Of a stretch of 64,000 bases of DNA, positions 1-11,500 are shown piece by piece (the first letter of the stretch is position 1; each line of letters begins with the position of its first letter). This stretch comes from Amphimedon queenslandica (lineage: Eukaryota; Porifera; Demospongiae; Haplosclerida; Niphatidae): assembly GCF_000090795.2 (NCBI RefSeq), contig NW_003546258.1:315769-379768 (forward strand), written 5' to 3'. The notes beneath the pieces are model-generated. The model was given only the letters and a program-made list of their open reading frames with translations, made no database searches and was not told the DNA's origin. Position numbers and translations under genes: made by a program.

Positions 1-563
1 ATTTGCTGTAAAACATTTACAGCATTATCGGCAATCTGACCATCCCTCAGCTTGTTATCAGGCACATCGAAGTCGTACCAAGATGCTCTTTTTGCAGCAG
101 AAGTGTCTGCTTTTCCATGAAAGTAAGGAAGACCCTCCGGGCTCCAGGAATACTTGTCATCATCATTACCGCTTGGTGGTCCTGGATGAAATATCTTGCC
201 CATACCAATAGATATATAACCATTTTCCTTGAAGTATTGAGGGATTGTAGTAGCATTGGTGGCATTAGGTACTGTACGCCAGTACTCATCACCTGATATC
301 TTCCACACATGATTGGTATCTGGCCTGCGTCCTGTGAGCAATGAAGCACGAGATGGTGAACACACTGCTATCTGGCAGTAAGCTCTTTCAAATAACATTG
401 ACTTTGAAGCTAGCTCATCAATGTTTGGACTCTTGATAAAATCGACACCATAAGCACCTAGGTCTGGCCTCAAGTCATCAACAGCAAAGAAGAGGACATT
501 CTTCTTGCCACTTGCAGTAAGGAAAAAGACTGCAAAACAAACAAAGACAGCCCAAGAACTCAT
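1..563 (-). CDS. IDS: Iduronate-2-sulfatase-like sulfatase, N-terminal part (runs off the window)
   Basis: The open frame runs from an ATG at 563 to the window edge without an intron, giving about 187 residues. It begins with a hydrophobic stretch that looks like a secretory signal peptide. Then come NVLFFAVDDLRPDLGAYG (metal-binding Asp pair typical of sulfatases) and CSPSRASLLTGRRPD, the C-x-P-S-R signature whose Cys is converted to formylglycine. MGKIFHPG and SWSPEGLPYF follow, as in the iduronate-2-sulfatase subgroup. The family removes 2-O-sulfate from iduronate in heparan/dermatan sulfate in lysosomes. The C-terminal half lies outside the window, so catalytic completeness cannot be judged. 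Another member of the same sulfatase subgroup is possible. Confidence 0.85.
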   Translation of the reverse strand, partial: MSSWAVFVCFAVFFLTASGKKNVLFFAVDDLRPDLGAYGVDFIKSPNIDELASKSMLFERAYCQIAVCSPSRASLLTGRRPDTNHVWKISGDEYWRTVPNATNATTIPQYFKENGYISIGMGKIFHPGPPSGNDDDKYSWSPEGLPYFHGKADTSAAKRASWYDFDVPDNKLRDGQIADNAVNVLQQ

Positions 564-723
564 TGCAGCTTTTAGGATACTAATTTTGTGCTTAGTGTAG
601 AGTAATTTTTACATATATGGTGGGCAAAATCATGCCACATAAAGATATGAATCTTATTAAAGCACTGCATGAATGAATGAATGTCACTAAAGTGAGCTAT
701 CCTGCTAACTAAGCACAACTTAA

Positions 724-2431
724 TTATGTTTCAGGCTCTGGAGATCTAGACCTTTTCCTAGTCTCTGATAATGTAGCTCCTTCTTCCTTCACATAATCAT
801 CTGAAGCAGATGATGGAAGGAATTGACATAGGACAGCACCTTTAACAATGTCTGTTCTTTGTCCTATACAACAAAAGAATTTTTAAAAGCATTTTTATTC
901 TGACTTACTTGCATGTGAGATGACCTGTGCACAGTTCTTAGTAATGGTAGCTTTACAGTGTTCTTCTTTCATGCCAAACAAACAGGATCTGATGATGCCA
1001 ATATAATATAGTTAAGCTGAGGATCTTTGCAATAGCAATTTTAAAAAATTAATAATGGAAAGGATACAAGTTGATGACATCCAAAGGGCCCCTCAATTCA
1101 AGTGGCTAAGTATGAAAATAAAAAAAGGAAACATGGATTAAGCTAACTTACATGTTCTGCCCCACTACTGATGATGATTCCCTAATAAATAGCAAAAAAT
1201 GAACACTACAACTATCTCCTAACCTTTCCCTTACTGAATGTAGACAATTGGATAATGTTTGAGATTATCTGACGGCAGTGAGAGGAACCTGATTAATGCA
1301 TGATAGCTTAGCTTGTATTTGTAAGTAAAAGTACTTTTAATAGCTGGAGTATAACAAACCTCGAAACAGGTTCCTCTTCTTAATATCTAATTGATATTCA
1401 TGATTGTGCATTTAGTCATTCATTTACTTGTGATACTTGCGTGTATTTAAGCGGAAACCCCAATCTCTCTGACCACTCCAGGGATATGATGTCAGTTGTG
1501 ATGGTAGAAACAATTGACTATACAATGATGATCATGAACATTGAAGTGGAGAATATCATCAATTTCTCTCATCTCTTATTCTTATACTGACTTGAAATGC
1601 CTTCTCACTGGTTATATGTAAAGCTGTTATGTCATACTCTTCCAGAGCATTTGATCCCTGCAATTATAATGTATTTTTAATGTGTCGCTTAATGTATTCT
1701 TCCAAGTTCTAACTTAGTCACTTTTTTGGCAATTTAAATGCCATTTGGCTTGATTTTTAGTAACTTTAAATAATTCGTAAAAAATCCAATTTCGATCGGG
1801 ATCAGCTCAAACTTGCTACACAACATAAGAACATCTATATGTATCAAAAAATCTAATTAAATGGAAAATTCTCTCCTTTTCATTTTTGGCGAAACTACGA
1901 TGTACTAAAATCCATGGTCTGTGACCCCATTTGAAGAAAGTTAATTAGTTAGTGCAAGTAAATGACTTAACTAATAGCTGGTATGGTGCATCATACTAGC
2001 ATATACTGACCTGTATTACATGAAGAAGATTAGGATTATCAACTTTGATAGTAATGCGTCTCAAAACCTCTAGCTACAACAGAAATGTACTCTACAATAC
2101 AATGTAACTATATCTCAGGACATACTCCTTCAGGTAGTGTTACAAACTCCTTTAATGCTTTGTCTAGCTCTTCAACACGAGGAATAACAGTCTTCTTGCC
2201 CTCAAAGGTCACTTCAACGTCCACAGCAACCCTCTCGTATCCCACTGGAATAAAAAATACATACAAACTATCGATATTGTACTCTCACGCACGTTTAGAA
2301 GCAGTTTCAAGTAGATTAGACAATCTAGGACCTCTCGCCAACAATTTAAAATCAGTATAGCAAGGTCTTGGAGGCTTCTCCATGATTACACGTGGGTATA
2401 AATCAGGACTCTTCCGCATACTCATTCGCAT
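724..2431 (-). CDS. RPP30: Ribonuclease P/MRP protein subunit p30
   Basis: Ten exons, all phase-compatible: 2293-2431, 2126-2244, 2011-2073, 1592-1657, 1437-1517, 1246-1386, 1152-1181, 1068-1105, 909-988, 724-863, giving about 298 aa. Recognised by collinear similarity to animal RPP30: ETASKLGYERVAVDVEV near the N terminus, VLRRITIKVDNPN, TCFEVCYTPAIK, IISSGAEHPLELRGPLDV, and SCLFGMKEEHCKATITKNC near the end. The family is a TIM-barrel-like subunit of nuclear RNase P and RNase MRP that helps tRNA 5' maturation. The tail ends RKRSRSPEPET, a basic low-complexity end as in other RPP30s. The start may be the ATG at 2431 or, better matching family length, the one at 2383. The donor at 1245 (GTCTAC) is weak and the least certain junction. 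The intron at 989-1067 looks U12-type. Confidence 0.88.
989..1067 (-). other. Probable U12-type GT-AG intron in RPP30
   Basis: On the minus strand the intron opens with GTATCCTTTCC, an exact match to the minor-spliceosome donor (GTATCCTTT). A CTTAAC core (1011-1016) resembling the TCCTTAAC branch site lies about 23 nt before the terminal CAG. The flanking exons join in phase to give DVINLSCLFGMKE, matching the RPP30 family. Confidence 0.7.
1735..1925. repeat. Single degraded unit of the ~187-bp dispersed repeat family
   Basis: Shares the phrases GATCAGCTCAAACTTGCTAC, ACATAAGAACAT and GGAAAATTCTCTCC with the arrays at 46 kb and 54 kb. It sits in the RPP30 intron between exons 3 and 4. Confidence 0.7.
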
Positions 2432-2544
2432 AACTCAACTTTTAATTGGAAAAGGGTATAGAATTATCATGTGGAGGAATAAATGATTATAAAACATCTT
2501 AACAAACTGTGTATGTACAAGAAAATAATTTACATCAATCAATA

Positions 2545-5500
2545 TCATTTCATGCTTCCATTGCTTAATGGGAAAGATTTATCCTCTAAGATATCATTAA
2601 TCAATACAGAAGAGGAATCATAGCAAGTAATGGACGAAAATACAAGTTGTATTTTTGATCGCAAGCGAGAGAGAATGAAATCGGTTAGCCTCCAGTTACT
2701 TTCTTTTCCAAATTTAAAGAAATGCTGACACAATGCATTCACCAAGTGAATGTGATCGTCCTGGAAGAAGAGTGATATGGAAAGAAAAATATAGCAAGTG
2801 CTTACTTCACTTTTGAACTTCTTTGCTATACAATATGGCTTTAATTCATTGGCAACTTGTTCACAAATCAGTTTCTTGTAAGATTTCTTCTTATTCTTGT
2901 CCTATAAAAATAAATAATTCACATTAGTAAGTAGAGTACATGTACATGTACATCTACATGTACCACAAATAGATTTGCTTGCATACCTCAACTTTGTACC
3001 AGTTGGATAATGAGAAGGAAGATACTAGCAGTGCAACACTGGTGGGAGGCCTTGCTGTACGGCTAGTTATGGACAGTGATGGATTGAAGTCTAAGCTCAA
3101 ACAGTCCTCTACTGCAGCACGTAATGCTGAAATAAAAATAAATCAAAGTTAGCCTTCAGAATGAATGGAATATAGCATAAACACTCACTTGATGGGCAGA
3201 TAACTTCAAAGTCCAGAGCAGTGAGAGTGTTTTTTGACAAGTGATCATGGAGTATTAGATTAATTTCAAGTGATGTCAATAGACAGGGCAATACGATGGA
3301 CTGAGGCTTGGAATCAGTTGAATGATACCAGCCAGCAAGGATGGCTGATGATATCAAGTCCTTTGTGTCATCACCTACTGTAGTCTGATTTGAGATCAAG
3401 CGAGAAATGACACGACTAAACAAATCGCACGGGAGTGATTGCTTAGCTTTAAAAAGAAAGCCAATAGCTTTAATGACTGGCTCTGATTCTGTCTTATCTG
3501 GTTCCTTGAGCCAAGAACTGATTGCATTTATTGTTAGACTACCGAGTCTCTCATGATCCTCAGCCGTTATGGAGTGTAGAGTCTCAAGAAGGCAAGTAAA
3601 AGAATCGCTTGTGTCGCCATTTTTGAGAAACTGATCAGCGAGATCCAACAGTAACTCATTCCTTTGCTTCTCTTCTTCTTCATTCTCGTAATGAATAAAC
3701 TGACAGCCGTTGAGTACTTGCATGACAGCAGACAGCTTATTGACCTACAGTATTATAAACTAATCACACGAACATCACATGACCTTAGGACTAACCTTTA
3801 AACAACAAGTAACAGCATTAATAGCCACAGAGCAAGACGAAGGGGCTGGACTCAATAAATGCGGTGGTGACACGCCTACATAATGAACGCCACACAAGTG
3901 GAGGGAATGGAGTACATAAAAAGCTTCTTTCCAGGAGTCAGACTGACATAACTGGCAGAGGAGGTACACTCCAATCTGACCGGCAACCCACAAATCATGA
4001 GGAGACAATGCTCCAGTATCGTTCGCCTAAAAAAGATAAAACAATAAATTTTTGTGTGAAGTATCAAAGTATATGGAATAATTTAAAACCACAACATACA
4101 ACAATGATGTGGAAGGCATTAATTGCTTTAATTTACAAAGTACCTTTTTCAATGCCGTTACAAGTTGCTGGAGGGCCTGGAATGGTTTGAGGGGCCCATT
4201 CTGTACAGCAGTTAGCGTGGACTGGAGTATTTCAATGGTATAGACTCCATGCAATGGGAGATTAGACAAAATGGCCGCCACAGCACCAAACTGTCCCTGA
4301 GACCCACTCTCCTAGGATTAATAAATCATTTAAATATAAGCATATTCTAGTAGACTGTACTTTAATTAGTAAACAGAGGGACGCATTACGAGTAGTATCA
4401 TCATTCTTAACAGTAGGAGTAGCATTATTCACTGGAGTAGTGCTTTTGTCATTCAGTATAGCACTAGTTGTAGTTGCTTTTGATTTATCATCATCATTGA
4501 CAGGAGGAGGAGGGTAATTAGGAGAAGAGCTTTCTATGGAGACAGACGGACTGCTACCGACGCCACTTGAACTGGAGATCTATGAAGTATAAGTGATATA
4601 ATAATAATTTGTAAGAGAGATAATCCCATCCAGAAGAGAGAGAGAAAGAGAGAGAGAGGTTGGCTTAAGCCTGGTCTAAGACAATGTGATACAGAGCTGA
4701 GGAAGAGAAAGCAAAAGATCAAAAGAAGATTGAGCAGTTCTGAAACAAAGGATGGTTTTTGATAATGAAAATTAACTTATCATAAAAAGCAGAAATCATA
4801 ATTATGATTGGTGATTAAGATGAGAAATGGCTGAGGACAGTGTAGCTCAGCTCTGTATTACAAAGTCCCATTCCTCTCTCTCTCTCTCTCTCTTCTTAAA
4901 TAATTATATTTTAACAAAAACAGTTTTCAATATATATATATAATGCATAACAATACACACAAGAAAAACACACAAAACAATAAGTGTCTCAATAAATTCG
5001 CTGCAGAGAGAAAATATATATAAAACAAGAAATATACAAAACACTATCTACAGGCTTACCAGGTTACAATTGTCATCAAACTTCTGCTCATCAACAGTTC
5101 TTTCTTTGTCTGGCGGACTAGGCTCAAGGTTTCTTAAACTCCTATAGACAGAGGTAAGTGCTTCGCCGTCCTTGCCCCAAGTTCTCAGCTCAGGCAGAAC
5201 TGCTTTATAAAAATATGGTTCTAATTGTATCTTACTTGATGAGGCCTACAAAATAGGATTAATTAGAAATCGGAAATACAAAAAATAGACTCCAATTTGA
5301 AATTTTTAATTACAATAATTAATATTAAAAGTGTAAAATTGGCACATTATCCTACAAACCTGTTTGATAAGGTTTGCCAATAAATTGTAGCATTTATCGT
5401 ATTTATTGTGATACGTCAATAGCCACCGGAAACAGCTGGAGGGAGGCTAAAACAATAAAAAAATACAATAAATATACCAAATACAACATGTACATGTAAT

Positions 5501-8500
5501 CTTGCCAGGGAAAACACAACATGTGCCGTATCGCGGGAAATTTCGCGAAGTGCAAAATTTTGGTGATTGGTGGATTTTAATTTTGGCAAATTTGTGGCCA
5601 TGTGCCATTGAGCATGCATATAATGGCTCAAAATGGAGGATTTTAATTTTGGTGAATGGCTATCAAAACGCCAAATTCGCCAAATTTAATCCCCTCCAAA
5701 ATTTCCTGCTGTACAGTAACGCCCTACATACACTATGCAACATTTGTTGCAACTTATTTCATGAAACACAGTTTATACAGGAGTCAATGGAGCCTGCAAC
5801 ATGCTGCATGAAATAGGAAACAGTTCTATTTATGCAACATGTTGCAAGCTTCATTGATTCCTGTATAAACTGTGCTGCATGCAACAAGTTGCAACAAAAG
5901 TTGCATAGTGTATGTTGGGCTTAATGTTGGTTAGCGTTCGAGTTTTTAGTTTAATTTTAGAATTCGTTTTTTCAACTTGCAAGCTCACAAATAAAAAATG
6001 ATGTCATAAATTTGTTTTACTTGCCTTCTGATTAGCTTGCAGCAATGCTATCATTATTGAATAGAGATCAGCGGTGAAAACAGGACGAGTGTTAAGCTTC
6101 TCGCAAAGTTGAAAGAGATAGGACAGAGGAGGGAGAGGAGAGAGGAAGACTTTGATGATGTCTGATGTCAATTCGACGCAACTTTGATTAAGAAAATAAC
6201 AGGCCAAGTTGAACTGGGTCTAGAAAAAATACAGAAAGTACAATTTAAAAAAAATAATGAATATCACTATAATAATGATGATTAACATGTTACCATAGGG
6301 TGCCTTTTTTTGAGGGCTGTAAATTTCATGAATCTGCCTAATAATCTATTTGTAGATTTAATTTTCGCAAATTTATGCCGTCTGCCATCTTGTACTGTAA
6401 AATTTGATTTTCGCGAAAGTATTTTTTTACAAATCTTCAAAAAATCGCAAAATCCATAAAATTTATAGCCCTTAAAAAGGTACCCTACGGTATTCAATAA
6501 TTTATTTGAATATGGTTATAATATTGCTGTAATCAATGGTTAAAAAATCTTACCTGCTTGCTGACAAACTGCTTCAACTTGCAAGCAGTTTCAAAGAGCC
6601 ACTGTGACGTTGTGATGTAATCAAATCGAATACTATATGATAGCAACATTTCCCAGTCCTGAAAAAAAAGAATTAATAAACTGCATTTCAATAAACATTA
6701 AGCAATTTTTTTATAATTAGAAACACCCATAAATACCTTGTAGTTTTTGTAACAAAATAAAATTTAAGCTTGGCAAGCATGAAGTTTATTAGACGCTTAA
6801 CACATCAATTTCCATTATAAAATATCCCAGTTGTGCAGCACATTAATTACTTGTATTGAAAAGCATGAGCATTGGTCCAGCGACATCAACTTTATGATCC
6901 CCAACAGCCTCTTCATTTCAATAGAGAACAAAGGAGAGGAGGAGGCAGACACAGACGCCCAATTATGCAATACGGTAACAGCTAGCTGTCCAACCACGCC
7001 CCCTAAACTAGGGATACTTTTACGAGAAGTCTCAAGGCAGTGCATAGCACCAACAGACTGCCCACACTCCATAAAAACACTGAAAGATAAAAAATATAAT
7101 GAAAATAATTATTATAAAAATACCGTAGGGCGCCTTTTTTCAAGGGCCTTAAATTTTGCAGATTTCGCAATTTAAAAAAATAGGCGAAAATTTTTCCTGC
7201 AAAAATCAAATCAATAGTGTACAAAATAACAGACGGCATGAATTCGCAAAAATTAAATCCGCGAAATCTATAGGCCTAAAAAAGGCACCCTACGGTAGAG
7301 CTTCATTTTGGTGATTTTGGTATAAAATGGTAAATTAATTAGCAGCAATTTATGTATGCATAATGGATGTGGATCAATGGCTTGCAGGTTACTAGTAAGC
7401 TGCAAAAATAAAAAGTCGAATTAAAGTGCTATACTGTAATAATAAATAATAATAAATTGTATTTTAATTTACCTAATAAGTGATGAGATTGTCTTAGACG
7501 AGAGCTCGGAGGTCATTTTGGCATTACACTGAATGATGAATAAAGTGGTAAAAATGTTTTCTAATTAATGTCACACTCACTTTCAACCAACCAAGAAGCT
7601 GAGTGGCATTAATCGTTAAGACCTGTCTGTCCAGAGACATCAAAAGATCATCGATATAGCTACAAAATAAATAATAAAATGTAAAAAATCGAAGTTAATT
7701 TTAAGAGCAATTTTCGGAAAAATTCATAGGCTATAGCCTTAATTGTTATTTTTAAAATTGGCTTGTTTTAAAAACTGCTCATAACTTGAAAACTATTTGT
7801 CAGAAACAGCTCAAACTTTATGTATAGCATAAGAACATTAATATGCATCAGAAAATGTAATAAAAATTAAGGGTGATTTCGGAGCCATTTTTTGGGAAAA
7901 ACCATGGGTATTTTTCAGAATTTTGACGTTTTTTAAAAATGGCCGTAACTTGAAAAATTGAAGTCGGAATCACCTCAAACTTGCTACATAGCATAAGGAC
8001 ATCAATATGTATCAGAAAATTTAATAAAAATTTGGGGTGATTTCGGAGCCATTTTTTGGAAAAAACCATGGGCTATAGCCTTGGGTATTTTTCAAAATTT
8101 TGGTATTTTCTTAAAATGGCTGTAACTTGAAAACTTGAAGTCGGAATCGGCTTAAACTTGCTACACAGCATAAGGACATTAATATGTATCAGAAAATGTA
8201 ATAAAAATTTGGGGTGATTTCATGCAGAGCCATTTTTTCAAAAAATCTATGGTTGCTTTTTTTAAAATTGGCCTATTTCTTAAAATGGCCTAAGTTACAT
8301 GTACAGTAAGTTTTGAACTAGGAATATACCTTGTCAAGTCCTTTCCTTGAAAACACTTTGTAGCATCAGCAAACAACCTTGTAATACTGTCAGTGTAACT
8401 ATATGTATACATACAGAACAGCACTGACATTATATCAATATCATAAATTTTGCAAGGAACAAAACTTTCATTAGTTTAGCTCAAAATAGCTGACTGGTAG

Positions 8501-11500
8501 GCATAGAACCACAATATCAAAACTCAACAAAGTACATACATGTATAACCCCATCTCCAAGTCATAATGCTAAAATTTCACATCTATAAAAGTTAAAAATC
8601 ATTCTAAAAGGTTTGTTCCAGCAAGTTTCTGTCCATGACATTTAAAGTGCTATACTGCATGTAATGTACAGAAGATGATGGTGCATGTACAGTATATTAA
8701 TAACAGTGCCTGCCTTACTGTGGCCCTAGTGCTTTGAGAACAGTTAACAACATTTTCATATGCTCCGGAGAAAACGAAAGACCGAGAGTCAGTGTGCCCT
8801 TGTAGTACTGCATAAAACTGTAAACAAACAAACAAACAAACAAACAATAATAACATAAAGAGAATGTCAAAGAGTTAATGATAATATTAGGAATGGCAAA
8901 GTACAGGCCTACACATGGAAAGGATATCATAATAGTTAAACGTAGTACATTAAGCTACTCTAAACTTCAATGCATCTAACCTTGAATATCTGTGACAATT
9001 AATTTGTGTTTTAAGTATATTGATATGATCAGCTGAACTAACACGTCTCTTTCCTCCCATACTCAAATCATCAAAAACCTTCTCGGCTACGAGGTAAGGT
9101 TTTGGTACCAAAGATCCACCCGTTTGAACACTACATATGCTAAGTAGTGGATTTAGGATGCTGGGCTGGAACGAAACAGAGAAATTGTCTCTCAGTGACA
9201 AATAAGCTTTTCCTGCTACAGCTAAAGGATGGAAATGTGAAAGAGAGAGAGAGAGGGAGAGGAGAAAAGGATTAGAGAAAAATTAATAAATAACATATTA
9301 GCTTAAAATGATTCACAATAACAATTATTGAATTTGCAAAGCGGCAGCTAATAATGTGATAATATGTGCCTATTATGAGGTATAGGAACTCAGTCAACTC
9401 ACTGAAATTTCTGTCAATGATGGATCGAAATAACCTCAACAGCTGAGTAGAATGTCTCTTGGCAACTGAATTCCGATCAATCCCATTTAAATGAGGACCT
9501 TGGAAATATTTTTAAAAATAAAAATAAAATGTACCGATGTTGTGTAGAAAAGATTGAGCAGATTCAGATTAAAACTAGACTTTTTATGAATTGCTAAAAT
9601 TTCTCAAAAAAATATGCCATGAAATGTGAAAGGCTTTAAAAGCATACGCTTTCTAGCTTACTTAGCTGGCTTTGTGCGAAACCGTGCAATGAAACAGAAA
9701 GTTTTTATGATTATCGAGTAATTAAAAATAAAAACTGAAGCCAGCAATGATTAATAATAAAAAATAACACAAAAAACGATATCATCACACGTACATGTAC
9801 ATGTACACTCACACACACATAGTTAGCACAACAACCTCAAGTTGTAAAAAGGAGCAACTCTTATGGTAAAAACAAACAGAAAATGTTGACAAAAACTTTA
9901 TTAAACTCATGTAGAAACCTATAACCAAGGGAAATGTCATCCACCTCTTCAAACAGACGCCCACCACTGGCCATCATGGGATTAAAAAAAACAATATCAT
10001 ATATGCAGGTATATAAATTAAATATCTCCTCATTACTATTGATGCAATATACGTGAAGTTTCTGTACAGTGGCATATGCTGGTACATGTATATGTACACG
10101 CTGACAGATGTGAACATGACCATGTACATGTATCATAAAGGAAGTATGGTTATGTTAATGACACATGGGAGATGCAAGTAATATGTTAAATACATGTACA
10201 TGTACATGTATGCATGTAGCACTTACAGAATGAAGTGTAGTGAATTGAGTTAATTGATTTACACCACTAAAGGAGGAAAAACAAAATATTAGCTACAGGA
10301 AAATAAAAATATTAAGGGATTCACTATGACGCATACATACATGTACTGCACTGTACAAATAAATAGATTTATAATGAATGCAACAATTGTACACTCATAT
10401 ATTACCATATAGCAGGAAATTTTGGAGAGAATTAAATTTGGCGAATTGGCATTTTGACAGCCATTCACCAAAACAAAATCCACCATTTCGAGCCATTATA
10501 CGCATGCTCAATGGCATGTGGCCACTAATTCGTCAAATTAAAATCCAACAATCATGAAATTTAGCAATTCACCAATTTTTACTCCCTCCAAAATCTCCCG
10601 CTATATGGTATAACCAACAATTGTGACGTACATTACACGTGTACAACTACTCACCATATTAGGATCCAGACTGCTAGACATTACAGGACTTACTCCAGAA
10701 GGTATAACTCTTGGGGGAGGGGCATAACCAAAACCACGCCCACTGCCATTAACACTGCAATGAGGTACTATATAAGAAGGGGGAGTGGCCTGACGTTGCT
10801 GGGCAACCCAGGACGACACTTGCTCCTTTTTAAATTCCTCAACAATACCATTTCCACCTTTATCTCCGAGCCGATCCCAAAGACTAGTTGTGCTAGTCTT
10901 GTCAGTAACATTTCCTCTTCCTCGATTTTCTACCTTTACTTCAAGGCGATCCCAAACTCCTCCCACTTTTCTTTCTCCATTATCTCTTTCCGGTTTCTTT
11001 CCAAGGCCAAGTCTCTCCCATACTCGGCCTTTTGGTCTTTCTTTTATTTCAGTTTTCAGTGGCGGAGGTGATATTTGTTCAAAAGTGTCTTCGGCTGTTA
11101 GCGATATCACGTCGTCGTCATCAACAGCAAAGCAATCATCATTAGCGCTATTAATAGTAATACCATTATTAGTAACATCATTAGTGCTATTAATAGTAAC
11201 AATGTCAGTGCTATTATTAATAGCATTACTACCCGTTTTGCTACTATTCTTAGTAACACGATCAGTGCTATTAATAGTAACATCATTACACTTTTCGTTG
11301 CTATTTTTAGTAACGTCATCACTACTCAATTCAGTAACCCCACCTTTATCTCCATTAGTGGGCGTGGCAATTAATGAAGGCATGGCCCCATATCCGACAC
11401 ATTTGTCAAATTGTTTAATCGGTTCAACCAAACCAAGCGGAGACGAATCCGTCATTTCGGAAGCAAAAGTCACTTTCTTAGACTTGGAAGCCGATCTGGT

